Of a stretch of 64,000 nt of DNA, positions 31,555 to 40,174 are shown piece by piece. How positions within the stretch are numbered: position 1 is the stretch's first letter; each line of letters opens with the position of its first letter. Position numbers and translations under genes: made by a program. The stretch is from Bog-473 sp963809825 (lineage in GTDB: Bacteria > Actinomycetota > Acidimicrobiia > Acidimicrobiales > RAAP-2), in the NCBI GenBank assembly GCA_963809825.1, contig CAWELJ010000013.1, positions 62,001 through 126,000 of the forward strand, written 5' to 3'. The notes under the pieces are model-generated. The model did not search any database. It had not been told where the DNA came from and saw only the letters and a list, made by a program, of their open reading frames with translations.

Positions 31555-32633
31555 CGGCGCAATCCTGACACCAACCGCGCGACCACCTCCGCCGCGGGCC
31601 GGGCCTCGGCTCGGCGGAACGCGGTGCCGGCATAGAGGCTCATGTGCCCCGCATCGCCCGCCCGGGCCGCCGCGGCGCGCAGCGGCCGGGTGGCGTTGTT
31701 GATCTCCGGGTAGGCCGGCGGCGCGTCGGTATGGGCGCGCACCATGGCGTTGACGAGCGCCCGGGCCCGCCTGCCGCTGAAGGCACGGGTGACGGTGGTG
31801 GCGCCGAACGCGGGGTCGGCGAGAGCGTCCTTGTGTGGTCGGGGGGCACCGCTCTCGGGGCAGCGCACGAAGGCGGTGCCGGCCTGCACCAGCGCCGCGC
31901 CCTGCGCCACCAGGGCGGCCACGTCCGCGGGCCCACCCACCCCGCCGGCCGCGATGAGGGGCACCGTGGTCCGGCGCGAGACCGCCGCCAGGAGCGAGGT
32001 GATCGGTCGGTCCTGGTCGGGACGGTCGTCGTTGGCCAGGCTGCCCCGGTGCGCTCCCGCCTCCGCGCCCTGCAGGCAGAGGGCGTCGGGGCCAGCCCGC
32101 AGCGCCCGCGTCGCCTCCTCGGGCGTGGTCACGGTGAGCACGACCATCGACCCCCTGGACTGCAGGGACCGCACCACCGACACGTCGGGGAGGCCGAAGG
32201 TGAAACTGACAACCGCGGGGGGCCGGCCGAGCAGCACCTCGAGCTTGCGCTCGTAGTCGTCGTCCTCCCAGGTGGGCGGCCCCGGGTCCACGCCGAGGGC
32301 GGCCGCCTCGGGTGCGAGGGACGCCACGTAGGCGGACACCCGTCCGGGATCGGCCGCCGGCCGGCCGGGCACGAACACGTTGAGGCCGAAGGCGGAGACC
32401 CCGGCGGCCCGCACCGCGTCGATCTCGTCCGCCATCTGCGCCGCCGTCTTGTAGCCGCCGGCCAGGAACCCCAGTGCCCCCGCGGCGCTCGCCGCCGCGA
32501 CGAGGTCGACCGTCGACGGCCCGCCGGCCATGGGCGCGACCACCAGCGGCCAGGTGGAGAGCCCCCGCAGCCTCTCCACCTTCTCGAACGGGCTGGATCG
32601 CCGGGCCGATGCCACCACCCCAGGCTTACCCAC
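31551..32633 (-). CDS. Nitronate monooxygenase (2-nitropropane dioxygenase type)
   Basis: A 360-residue flavin TIM barrel of the nitronate monooxygenase family, distinct from the copy at 8050. STWPLVVAPMAGGPST is the N-terminal barrel strand, VSFTFGLPDVSVV follows, DALCLQGAEAGAHRGS contains the FMN-binding GxEAGxHRG signature and the catalytic His, and PLIAAGGVGGPADVAALVAQGAALVQAGTAF is the phosphate-binding end. The start is a GTG 22 bp from the divergent nitroreductase start; an internal GTG at 32615 is possible. It leads a three-gene operon. The divergent nitroreductase suggests that nitro compounds or quinones may be handled here. Confidence 0.9.
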   Translation of the reverse strand: MGKPGVVASARRSSPFEKVERLRGLSTWPLVVAPMAGGPSTVDLVAAASAAGALGFLAGGYKTAAQMADEIDAVRAAGVSAFGLNVFVPGRPAADPGRVSAYVASLAPEAAALGVDPGPPTWEDDDYERKLEVLLGRPPAVVSFTFGLPDVSVVRSLQSRGSMVVLTVTTPEEATRALRAGPDALCLQGAEAGAHRGSLANDDRPDQDRPITSLLAAVSRRTTVPLIAAGGVGGPADVAALVAQGAALVQAGTAFVRCPESGAPRPHKDALADPAFGATTVTRAFSGRRARALVNAMVRAHTDAPPAYPEINNATRPLRAAAARAGDAGHMSLYAGTAFRRAEARPAAEVVARLVSGLRR

Positions 32634-32655
32634 CGGCCACTACGCTGCGCCACTC

Positions 32656-33352
32656 GTGGACCTCGATCTCGTCGCCACGCTGCGCAGCACCGGCGCGGCA
32701 CGCCAGTTCCACCCCGAGCCCGTCGGCGACGACGTGCTCGAGCGTCTGCTCGACACGGCGCGCTTCGCCCCGAGCGGCGGCAACCGGCAGGGCTGGCGCG
32801 TCATCGTCGTCAAGGATCCCGAGCGCCGCGCCGCGCTGCGGGACATCTACCTGGCCGGCTGGTACGAGTACCTGGCGCTCGGGTCGGCCGGCCTGGTGCC
32901 CTGGTCCCCGCTGGCCGACCGCGGCGCCGAGGCAGCGGCCATCGCCGAGGCGGGCGCGCTTCGCCGAGGCGGGAACGGCCACCCCCGGCTTCGCCGAGAC
33001 CCTCGACACGGCGCCCGCGCTAATGCTGGTCCTGGCGGACCTCGGTGCGCTCGCCGCCGTCGACCGCGACCTGCCCCGCTACACGCTGGCCGGCGGCGCC
33101 TCCATCTACCCCTTCGTGTGGAGCCTGCTGCTCGCCGCCCGCGCCGAAGGCCTCGGCGGGGTCATGACCAGCGTGGCGGTGCGCCGGGAGGACGAGGTGC
33201 GTGCACTCTTCGCGATCCCCGACACGGTCGCGGTGGCGGCGCTGGTCGTGCTGGGCCGGCCGGTCACGGCGCCCCGCAGGCTGAAGCGGGCGCCGGTCGG
33301 GGACTTCGCCTGGGTCGACCGCTACGAGGGCGACCGGCTGGGGGGCTCGTAG
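32656..33352 (+). pseudogene. Nitroreductase-family protein, frameshifted
   Basis: The first 100 residues read in one frame from GTG 32656: VATLRSTGAARQFHPEPV and ARFAPSGGNRQGWRVIVV are unmistakable FMN-nitroreductase motifs. At about 32952-32959, in a GCGCGC run, the frame is lost; the protein continues in the next frame with FAEAGTATPGFAETLDTAPAL, through WSLLLAARAEGLGGVMTS and ends at 33352. Restoring two bases (or removing one) gives a continuous 230-residue protein. Such enzymes reduce nitroaromatics, quinones or halophenols with NAD(P)H. TACGCT lies 9 nt upstream of the start and may be a leaderless -10 box. Confidence 0.8.
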
Positions 33353-33381
33353 CGGCGGGCACCGCCGTGGTGGAATGGACC

Positions 33382-33738
33382 ATGGCACAGAACGTCCTGG
33401 GCGACGAGCTCCAACCCTGCAACTACGACCCGCTCACCGGCTTCTACCGCGACGGCTGCTGCAACACCGGCGCCGAGGACCTCGGCGTGCACACCGTCTG
33501 CACCCGGGTCACCGAGGAGTTCCTGGCGTTCTCGGCCTCGGTCGGGAACGACCTGTCCACCCCGCACCCCGAATTCGGCTTCGGCGGGCTGCGGCCCGGT
33601 GACCAGTGGTGCCTGTGCGCGGCGCGCTGGCAGGAGGCCTTCGAGGCCGGCGCCGCCCCCCCGGTGGTCCTGGCCTCGACCCACGCTGCGACGCTGGAGT
33701 GGGTGCAGCTCGGCGACCTGGTCGCCCACGCCATCTAG
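33382..33738 (+). CDS. DUF2237 family protein
   Basis: A 118-residue protein of the DUF2237 family, function unknown. NVLGDELQPCNYDPLTGFYRDGCCNTG at the start and RPGDQWCLCAARWQEAF in the middle hold the conserved Cys and acidic residues, and the length is that of the whole family. The ATG at 33382 is preceded by GGTGGA; it begins 30 bp after the nitroreductase end in another frame. Conserved CNYDPxTGFxRxGxC motifs suggest metal or cofactor binding, but nothing is proven. Confidence 0.87.
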   Translation: MAQNVLGDELQPCNYDPLTGFYRDGCCNTGAEDLGVHTVCTRVTEEFLAFSASVGNDLSTPHPEFGFGGLRPGDQWCLCAARWQEAFEAGAAPPVVLASTHAATLEWVQLGDLVAHAI

Positions 33739-33779
33739 TCTCGGCGCCGACCGGGACCGGACGAAACGGAGCTCGCACC

Positions 33780-34256
33780 ATGACAGGAACCAGCGTCAGC
33801 GTCGATCGCGTCATCAAAGCACCGGCGGCATCCATCTTCGACGTGGTGGCCGACGCCTCGCGCCACCCCGAGATCGACGGCTCGGGCAGCGTGGTCAGGC
33901 CCAGAGGCACCTTGCCGGGGCGCCTGACCATGGGCTCGACCTTCGGGATGCACATGAAGCTGGGTGTGCCCTACACGATGAAGAACACCGTGATCGAGTT
34001 CGAGCCGGACCACCGCATCGCCTGGCAGACGGTGTTGTCGGGTCCGCTGGGCCGCTTCATCGGCGGCCGCATCTGGCGCTACGAGCTGGAGGACGTCGAC
34101 GGGGGCACCAAGGTGACCGAGTCCTGGGACATCTCCCAGGACAAGCAGGCCTTCTTCCTGAAAAGCGGCAAGGTCGCCGAGCAGACCGCGGGATCCATGT
34201 CGAAGACACTCGAGCGCCTGGCGGAGATCACCGAGACCCAGACCACCGAGACGTGA
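33780..34256 (+). CDS. SRPBCC-family (polyketide cyclase/START-like) protein
   Basis: A 158-residue helix-grip protein of the SRPBCC superfamily. SVDRVIKAPAASIFDVVADASRHPEIDGSG is the family start, and DGGTKVTESWDIS the later strand. These small proteins bind lipids or other hydrophobic ligands or act as cyclases. The ATG at 33780 has CGGAG upstream. Its TGA overlaps the GTG start of the M20 peptidase gene, so the two are coupled. Confidence 0.87.
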   Translation: MTGTSVSVDRVIKAPAASIFDVVADASRHPEIDGSGSVVRPRGTLPGRLTMGSTFGMHMKLGVPYTMKNTVIEFEPDHRIAWQTVLSGPLGRFIGGRIWRYELEDVDGGTKVTESWDISQDKQAFFLKSGKVAEQTAGSMSKTLERLAEITETQTTET

Positions 34257-35623
34257 CCGGCCCCGTCGACGCCGCCGCCATCGACGCCGCCTGGGAGGAG
34301 CGCGTCCTCCCCGCGCTGGCCGAGTACACGCGCATCCCCTGCCTCTCCCCCGCCTACGACCCGGACTGGGCGCAGCGGGGCGCCATCGCGCAGGCTGCCG
34401 CGCTGCTCCAGGCCTGGGTGCGCGACCAGGACGCCGCGCTGCGGACCGAGATCATCGAGCTCCCCGGCCGGACCCCGGTCCTGCTGATCGACAACGGCGG
34501 CGCGGGCGAGCCGATCGTCGTCTACGGGCACATGGACAAGCAGCCCCCTCTCGGCGAGTGGCGCAGCGGGCTCGGTCCCTACGAGCCCGTGCGCGAGGGC
34601 GACCTCCTCTACGGCAGGGGCACCGCCGACGACGGCTACTCGACGTTCGCCGCCGTGACGGGTCTGCTGGCGGCGGGCGGCGGAGATGGCCGCATCCTCA
34701 TCCTCATCGAGGCGAGCGAGGAGAGCGGGAGTCCCGACCTGGCCGCCCACCTGGACAACCTGAGGGAGCGCATCGGGGCGCCGCGGCTCGTCATCTGCCT
34801 CGACTCGGGTGGGCTCAGCTTCGACCGGCTGTGGCTCACGACGTCGCTGCGGGGCAACCTGGTCGCCACGGTGCGGGTCGACGTGCTGACCGAGGGCATC
34901 CACAGCGGCGCGGGCGGCGGAGTCGTGCCGTCGTCGTTCCGGATCCTGCGCCGCATCCTGTCGCAGATCGAGGACGAGGCGACCGGCCGCATCCTCCTGC
35001 CGGAATTGGTGGGGGCGGGGATCCCGGCCGCCCACCGGGCCAACATCGAGGCGCTGGCGGTGGAGTTCCCGGAGAGCGCGGCGCCCGTGGTCGAGGGCCT
35101 GCAGCTGCTGACACCCGACCCCGTCGACCGCCTGATCGCCCGCACCTGGGGTGCCGCGCTCGAGGTCACCGGCGCCGACGGGTTGCCCAAGCCGCGCGAC
35201 GGCGGCAACGTGCTGCGGCCGTCGACGACGCTGAAGCTCTCGCTGCGGCTACCGCCCGACGTCGACGCGCAGGTCGCGACCGACGCCTTGATCTCGGCCA
35301 TCCGCACCGACGAGGGGGCGCACGTCACCATCGACACGGAGGCCGCCGCGCAGGGGTGGATCGCCCCGCCGCTCGAGCCGGGCACCGCCGCCACGCTGAC
35401 CGCCGTCTCGAAGGAGCGCTTCGGGCGCGACTTCGGCTCTGTCGGGGAGGGCGGCTCCATCCCGTTCCTGCCCGACCTCCAGAAGGGGTTCCCCGGCACG
35501 CCGTTCGTGGCCACCGGGGTGCTCGGGCCGCACTCCAACGCGCACGGCCCCAACGAGTGCCTCCACATCCCGATGGCCAAGGCGATCACCCACGCCGTGG
35601 CCGAGCTGCTGCGCCCGCAGTAG
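34253..35623 (+). CDS. M20-family metallopeptidase
   Basis: A 456-residue zinc peptidase of family M20 (carboxypeptidase/dipeptidase type). VVYGHMDKQPP supplies the first zinc His and the catalytic Asp, YGRGTADDGYS the bridging Asp, EASEESGS the catalytic Glu pair, LDSGG the next ligand, and GPHSNAHGPNE the last His. The region between about residues 205 and 330 is the dimerisation domain. The GTG overlaps the SRPBCC stop (GTGA). Substrate is not determinable; relatives cleave dipeptides, including carnosine-like and beta-Ala peptides. Confidence 0.9.
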   Translation: MTGPVDAAAIDAAWEERVLPALAEYTRIPCLSPAYDPDWAQRGAIAQAAALLQAWVRDQDAALRTEIIELPGRTPVLLIDNGGAGEPIVVYGHMDKQPPLGEWRSGLGPYEPVREGDLLYGRGTADDGYSTFAAVTGLLAAGGGDGRILILIEASEESGSPDLAAHLDNLRERIGAPRLVICLDSGGLSFDRLWLTTSLRGNLVATVRVDVLTEGIHSGAGGGVVPSSFRILRRILSQIEDEATGRILLPELVGAGIPAAHRANIEALAVEFPESAAPVVEGLQLLTPDPVDRLIARTWGAALEVTGADGLPKPRDGGNVLRPSTTLKLSLRLPPDVDAQVATDALISAIRTDEGAHVTIDTEAAAQGWIAPPLEPGTAATLTAVSKERFGRDFGSVGEGGSIPFLPDLQKGFPGTPFVATGVLGPHSNAHGPNECLHIPMAKAITHAVAELLRPQ

Positions 35624-35637
35624 CGCTCGTCGGCGGT

Positions 35638-37950
35638 TCAGGTCTGGTTGCCCAGGCGGGCGTAGGGCCGGCAGGGCTCGCCGCGCAGGGCGCCGCACGC
35701 CGGCAGCGCGGCGGTCGGGGCGACCCCCGGCACCTCGTTGACGACCAGGGACGACCCGCCGGCGCCGCCGATGGCCATCGTGTCGAGCACGGCGCCGTGT
35801 GTGGCCGGCGTCTGGAAGGTCCAGGACGGGCGATCGCCGCCCGGGGCGGAGATGACGATGCGCAGCCGGGTGCCGGTCCGGAACGTGTGGGCGATCGGGT
35901 CCACCGGGATGCGCACGAGCGTGAAGCGCCCCGGCGGCAGGTCGCGGCGGTCGGACGCCAGGTAGGTGGGGACGGGGTCGAGCGGGGTCGAGGTGCGCGA
36001 CAGCACGCGGTCGCTGCTGCGCAGGAAGCCCGACGTGACGTACTCCTCCTGTGTGTCCCCCGGCCGGACCTCGGTGACCGTGACCTGCAGGTCGGTGGCG
36101 GGCGCCGTCGACCGGAGCCGCAGGTCGAGGCTGGCCGGACCGACCACCGTCGTCGCCCTCGTGAAGGGCGGTGTCTCGAAGGCGGCCCCGTTCGCCGCCG
36201 GGACGGCCGCCCAGTCGTAGGGCGGCTGGGCGGCCCACGGGTCGCCCGGAGGCGGCAGGTCGTCCGCCGGGCGGACGGCGGGATCGGGCCGGAAGGAGAC
36301 CGTCGAGGAGCCGGGCGGGGCCCCCGGGCCGAGGGAGCCCCCGGGACCCAGGTGGAAGTGCACGACCTTCCCCGCCGGGGGCCACGCCGAGAATCCTGCC
36401 TCGTAGGTGGGCTGCAGCGCCCCGGGCCCGAGGCTGCCCCCTCCGTTGTCGAAGAGCACTCGGACGCGCGGGTCCTGCGCGGCGTAGGCGGCCCGGGCCG
36501 CGGTGACCGTGGGCGCCGTCGTGAAGCGCAGCGCCGGAGGCGCGACGGACTTCGTCCCGGTCAGCGTGCCGTAGAGGACCGGCGCCAGCGCGGGGAGGGC
36601 CGGCTCGGGGCTCGGCACGCGCCCCGCCACGTAGACCTGCAGGAACTCGAGCCAGCGCGAGATCGTGTCCGGACCGAGGGAGTCGATGTGGGTCCCGTTC
36701 AACATCGTGACGTAGACGTGCTGGTCCCGCTGCAGCGCGGTGACGAGGGCGGGCCACTGCGGTCCCACCTCCTCGTCCTGCAGTGCGCCGACCAGGAACA
36801 CGGGCACCGTGATGTGCGACGCCCACACCTCGGGCGAGCGCGGGTCGAAGAGCGACGGCGTCCGGGCCAGGTCCGGACTCACGAGCGAGTCGAGGCTCTC
36901 GGCCTGCGCGTGCAGGCGCTGGTTGGCCAGGCAGGTCGTGTCCCCCGTCGCGATCTCCGCCCGCGCCCAGCGCTGGCCGCCCTGCGGCGCCGGCTCGGCG
37001 TCCGCGACGCGCTGGGAGATCCAGCTCGCGGCGAACCCGTCGTTGTAGATACCCCCGGGGTACCCGGTCGAGTACAGGTCGTCGGTGGGGCTCAGCGGTG
37101 TGATGGCGGCCAGGTCCGGCGGCCGGGTTCCCGCCACGACGAGCTGGGAGAATCCGGAGTAAGAGATGCCGACCATGCCGACCTTGTGGTGCAGCACCCA
37201 CGGCTGCGACCCCACGGTCTGGACGACGTCGTAGCCGTCGTAGTCCGACGGGAGGCCGAACAGGTCGAAGGCTCCTCCCGAGCAGCCGGTGCCCCGCATC
37301 TGGAGACTCACGGTGGCGAAGCCGAAGAACGGTGCGAGGGCCGAGCCGACGACCGTCGAGGTGTCGGGGAGGAGAGGGTCGTTCGACGGCTTCTTCCCTT
37401 CCAGCGCGTCGATCAGGCTGTGGGGTCCGGCCACGTCGTAGCCGGAGTACTCGATCACCGTCGGGAACGGGCCGTCGGCCTGGGTCTTGCCCGGCGGGAG
37501 GCGCACGGTCGCAGCCAGGAGGACCCCGTCGCGCATGCGCAGGTAGTTGAGCCCTGCGTGAAGGTGCTGGGACGCATAGAGCGACGCGTCGGGGCGCGAG
37601 GTGGTGGACAACACCGAGAACTCGCCGGTGCGGGGGGCGCCCGCCCCGGCGCCCTCCTCGAAACGGAAGCCCGACCCCGCGGTGAGGTTGCGCACGATGA
37701 GGCTGCCGAACCGGTCCACCACACCGGACCCGACGGCGGCCCCGGTCGCGTTGACGACGGTGAGGTGCACGCCCGGCGGGGCGCCGACGACGTACGCCTC
37801 GCCGACCGAGCCGTGACCTCGGAACGACAGTGCGGAGGTTGCAGCCGCCGCAGCATCGCACGGCGGGGGCCACGCGGCCATGAGCATCACGGCGGCACCC
37901 ACGCCGATCGCAACTCGTTGGATGATGGCGATCAGACCCGCTCCTGTCAT
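35638..37950 (-). CDS. Secreted CocE/NonD-family hydrolase (X-Pro dipeptidyl-peptidase-like)
   Basis: A 770-residue exported serine hydrolase. Residues 1-37 look like a signal peptide, then comes a beta domain to about residue 130. The CocE-type alpha/beta hydrolase domain follows: RMRDGVLLAATVRLP, IEYSGYDV, RGTGCSGG and the nucleophile motif GMVGISYSGFSQ (Ser263). GALQDEEVGPQWPAL and NGTHIDSLG probably give the Asp and His of the triad. The last 250 residues are the jelly-roll C-terminal domain with LRLRSTAPATDLQVTV. Relatives cleave esters such as cocaine or beta-lactam acyl groups, or Xaa-Pro peptides; the substrate is unknown. Confidence 0.88.
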   Translation of the reverse strand: MTGAGLIAIIQRVAIGVGAAVMLMAAWPPPCDAAAAATSALSFRGHGSVGEAYVVGAPPGVHLTVVNATGAAVGSGVVDRFGSLIVRNLTAGSGFRFEEGAGAGAPRTGEFSVLSTTSRPDASLYASQHLHAGLNYLRMRDGVLLAATVRLPPGKTQADGPFPTVIEYSGYDVAGPHSLIDALEGKKPSNDPLLPDTSTVVGSALAPFFGFATVSLQMRGTGCSGGAFDLFGLPSDYDGYDVVQTVGSQPWVLHHKVGMVGISYSGFSQLVVAGTRPPDLAAITPLSPTDDLYSTGYPGGIYNDGFAASWISQRVADAEPAPQGGQRWARAEIATGDTTCLANQRLHAQAESLDSLVSPDLARTPSLFDPRSPEVWASHITVPVFLVGALQDEEVGPQWPALVTALQRDQHVYVTMLNGTHIDSLGPDTISRWLEFLQVYVAGRVPSPEPALPALAPVLYGTLTGTKSVAPPALRFTTAPTVTAARAAYAAQDPRVRVLFDNGGGSLGPGALQPTYEAGFSAWPPAGKVVHFHLGPGGSLGPGAPPGSSTVSFRPDPAVRPADDLPPPGDPWAAQPPYDWAAVPAANGAAFETPPFTRATTVVGPASLDLRLRSTAPATDLQVTVTEVRPGDTQEEYVTSGFLRSSDRVLSRTSTPLDPVPTYLASDRRDLPPGRFTLVRIPVDPIAHTFRTGTRLRIVISAPGGDRPSWTFQTPATHGAVLDTMAIGGAGGSSLVVNEVPGVAPTAALPACGALRGEPCRPYARLGNQT

Positions 37951-38043
37951 TCCACGACCGCTCCCCCGGAAGGGCCAGAGACTACCGACCGCAGCGCACC
38001 CGCCGGGCGCGCCTACGTCCCGGCGAGGCTGGGCGGGCCGCCC

Positions 38044-39042
38044 TCAGCGACCCCCTAGGGCCCGGGCGTCGAGCAGGGGTCCGAGCGGCGCGGGTGTCGG
38101 AGGCGTCCTGTCACGGCTCCACAGGAGCGTGCACACGAGAGCCCCGAGGAAGAACACGACGTTGAAGGCGACGGCCGTCGCGTGCGAGTAGTCGTTGATG
38201 GAGATGCTCGCGTCCCAGACGAAGTGGCAAATGATGAAAGGCAAGAGACGTCGGAGCCATCGGTAGACGAGAACTGAGGCGGTCGCCCACAACACGATCG
38301 GCAGGACTCCGGGCCCGTAGTACAGGTGGTACGACACCCGCACCAGGACCGCGACCACGACGACGGCCATGCTGGACCACCCGCGCTGCTCCAGGCGGCG
38401 CACGAGGTACCCCAGCACGACGATCTCCTCGACGACCGCGGCCTGGAGGCTCTTGAGGATCCCGACGGCGACGAAGGCCACCGGCAGGGCGGGACCCACC
38501 ACCGCGTACCTGGGGATGTGAAGGCCCGTCACCAGCGCCGAGCCCACCGTCTGGGGGATGACCTGGACCAGGACCCAGACCGGGAGCACGAGCGCCAGAT
38601 CCTTGCGGAACCGGTGGCCGGCCAGTCCGATCGACTCGACCCCCTCGCCGTCGCGGATGAGCAGGAAGATGACGAGCCCGGCGGCGGCGAACTCCGACAA
38701 GACGATGCCGACGGAGAGCGTCAGGGAGAGGCCGGGCTCGCCCACGATGACCATGCTCCCGTTGGTGTACTCGACTCCTGTCGACACACGCATCAGGAGG
38801 TAGGTGATGGCGGCGATCGCCGAGCCGAGCGGGAAGATCGACAGCACCACGAGGGTCTCCCAGCCGTACAGCCGCCGCATCCTCGGATCGGTCACGGGCC
38901 GCGCCCCGGCCCGGTCCGGACGCCGGCTCCATGCGGCCGGCGGCGAGGCCAGTGGTGGCGTTGGAGTTGGTGGCGGCGCGAAGCTCTCGGCGGCGCTGTG
39001 GGACGCCGGCGGTGCAGGCGGCACGTCCGTGGGGCCGGACAT
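38044..39042 (-). CDS. CPBP-family intramembrane glutamic endopeptidase-like protein
   Basis: A 332-residue membrane protein. Residues 1-50 are Pro/Ala-rich and disordered; then about eight hydrophobic helices follow. The CPBP (ABI/Rce1-like) motifs are present: VVEEIVVLGYLVRRLEQRG (motif 1, E-E-x3-R type with a longer gap), VSYHLYYG (motif 2) and CHFVWDAS (motif 3). CPBP proteins are membrane proteases or bacteriocin-immunity proteins. The ATG at 39042 is chosen because the upstream frame (to 39561) overlaps the DUF2510 gene. It lies 24 bp after that gene on the same strand. Confidence 0.83.
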   Translation of the reverse strand: MSGPTDVPPAPPASHSAAESFAPPPTPTPPLASPPAAWSRRPDRAGARPVTDPRMRRLYGWETLVVLSIFPLGSAIAAITYLLMRVSTGVEYTNGSMVIVGEPGLSLTLSVGIVLSEFAAAGLVIFLLIRDGEGVESIGLAGHRFRKDLALVLPVWVLVQVIPQTVGSALVTGLHIPRYAVVGPALPVAFVAVGILKSLQAAVVEEIVVLGYLVRRLEQRGWSSMAVVVVAVLVRVSYHLYYGPGVLPIVLWATASVLVYRWLRRLLPFIICHFVWDASISINDYSHATAVAFNVVFFLGALVCTLLWSRDRTPPTPAPLGPLLDARALGGR

Positions 39043-39065
39043 CGAGCCCGCCCCGGTGTCCTCGG

Positions 39066-39491
39066 TCAATGACTGCCGTCCGGCTCGACCGGCCCGGCGG
39101 GTGCGTCTGCCGGCCCGCTCACCGCGGCGACCTGCTCGACCCCGCCGTCCTCCACCCGGCTGGTCCACTGCGCACCGTCCCAGAAACGGAGCTCGTGCAG
39201 TGCCGCCGGGTCCGGGTACCAGCCCGGTGGTGGCGGGGTGGGAAACGCCGGGGACGTGGCGCTCACCGGCGCCGGCTTGGTGGTCGAGCGCGCGATGAGG
39301 AACAAGATCGCGCACACGAGAAGCGACAGGAATCCGATCACGCCCCAGACCCACGACGGCATGTGCCACGGCGTCACGCCGTTCTTCTGCTTGAACGACT
39401 CCGATGACCGGTACGCGATGTACCCGATGACGAGGCCGATGATCAAGAAGACGATCGCACTCGCAGATGACGCAGTCGCCAGCAGTGTCAT
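39066..39491 (-). CDS. DUF2510 domain membrane protein
   Basis: A 141-residue protein with two N-terminal hydrophobic helices (about residues 8-27 and 46-67) and a C-terminal cytoplasmic DUF2510 segment, PGWYPDPAALHELRFWDGAQWT, the hallmark WYPDP...RxWDG...WT motif of actinobacterial membrane proteins. The domain's role is unknown. It is probably co-transcribed with the CPBP protease gene that follows after 23 bp. Confidence 0.87.
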   Translation of the reverse strand: MTLLATASSASAIVFLIIGLVIGYIAYRSSESFKQKNGVTPWHMPSWVWGVIGFLSLLVCAILFLIARSTTKPAPVSATSPAFPTPPPPGWYPDPAALHELRFWDGAQWTSRVEDGGVEQVAAVSGPADAPAGPVEPDGSH

Positions 39492-39578
39492 GCTCCCCCG
39501 TTCGGTCCGCAGGGCGGATCAAGCGGACTGCCCGCCTGTCCCGGCACAGGGTCGCACACACGGAAGATGAAATGGTGG

Positions 39579-39597
39579 CAAAGCCGTTGCAGCTTTG
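39579..39597 (-). terminator. Hairpin after the trmO gene
   Basis: CAAAGC-CGTTGCA-GCTTTG is a 6-bp perfect stem with a 7-nt loop located 19 bp beyond the trmO stop, in the 124-bp gap before the DUF2510 gene. It is short and not followed by a clear T-run, so its role as a terminator is only possible. Confidence 0.3.
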
Positions 39598-39615
39598 TTG
39601 CGCCGGCCCGGTCCG

Positions 39616-40077
39616 TCAGTAGTACCCCCGCATCAGCTCGCTCGCCCAGGACGGCTGCTGGACGTCGGCGTCGTCGGGTTCGAACTCGCGCATATAGGGC
39701 TTGACATCGAGCACGGGTGAGCCGTCGATCGCATCGAGTCCTCGCACGTGCAGGTCGAGGCCCGACACCCGCACCAGCGTGCAGGCGGAGACACCGAGGC
39801 GGTTCGGGCGCATCTTGGCCCGCTGGGCGAACATGCCCACGACGGGCCAGTCCGGGTTGCCGCGCGGCCGCCGCGACCCCGTCTGCACCTCGAACTCGCC
39901 GACCAGGTGGAACTGGAACACCACCACGAGGTGGGAGAAGTCACTCAGCCCCGCCACGGCGTCGTCGCCGAACCGCGTGGCGTCCAGCCGGACGACCGCC
40001 TCGACGCCGCCCCAGTCGTCGTCGACCGCGTCGGAGCGGCCCCCCACCACGACTCCCACAGGCTCCAGCGCGATCAT
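39616..40077 (-). CDS. trmO: TrmO-like tRNA N6-threonylcarbamoyladenosine methyltransferase
   Basis: A 153-residue protein of the TrmO/YaeB (UPF0066) family, a SAM-dependent enzyme with a beta-barrel fold that methylates t6A37 of some tRNAs. LDATRFGDDAVAGLSDFSHLVVVFQFHLV, RGNPDWPVVGMFAQRAKMRPNRLGVS and VRGLDAIDGSPVLDVKPYM are the family signature, the last block being the SAM-binding end. The ATG at 40077 lies 7 nt after a TAGCTT box; the frame upstream is unrelated sequence, so a leaderless start is likely. It is divergent from the ABC-2 permease genes. Confidence 0.9.
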   Translation of the reverse strand: MIALEPVGVVVGGRSDAVDDDWGGVEAVVRLDATRFGDDAVAGLSDFSHLVVVFQFHLVGEFEVQTGSRRPRGNPDWPVVGMFAQRAKMRPNRLGVSACTLVRVSGLDLHVRGLDAIDGSPVLDVKPYMREFEPDDADVQQPSWASELMRGYY

Positions 40078-40084
40078 GCCTCTC

Positions 40085-40094
40085 AAGCTAGTTT
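40085..40094. promoter_or_regulatory. Overlapping divergent -10 boxes between trmO and ABC permease genes
   Basis: On the plus strand TAGTTT (40089-40094) ends 6 nt before a GTG at 40101. On the minus strand TAGCTT (40090 down to 40085) ends 7 nt before the trmO ATG at 40077. They share the TA at 40089-40090, inside an imperfect palindrome TCAAGCTAGTTTGA (40083-40096). The layout repeats the arrangement at 4680-4689. Confidence 0.5.
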
Positions 40095-40174
40095 GAGCGG
40101 GTGCGGGCACACCGCGAAGGCGAGGAGCGCGGCGGCTGATCGGCGCCATCACCATCAACGAGCTGCGCCGGCGG

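Noticed and set aside
34558..38058. A plus-strand open frame of 1166 codons
   Set aside because: It runs antisense through the M20 peptidase and CocE-like genes and has only Arg/Pro/Gly-rich composition; high GC removes stop codons in this frame.
38044..39561. Longer 505-residue form of the CPBP protein
   Set aside because: The extra N-terminal part overlaps the DUF2510 gene in another frame and is not protein-like; the ATG at 39042 gives a sensible start.
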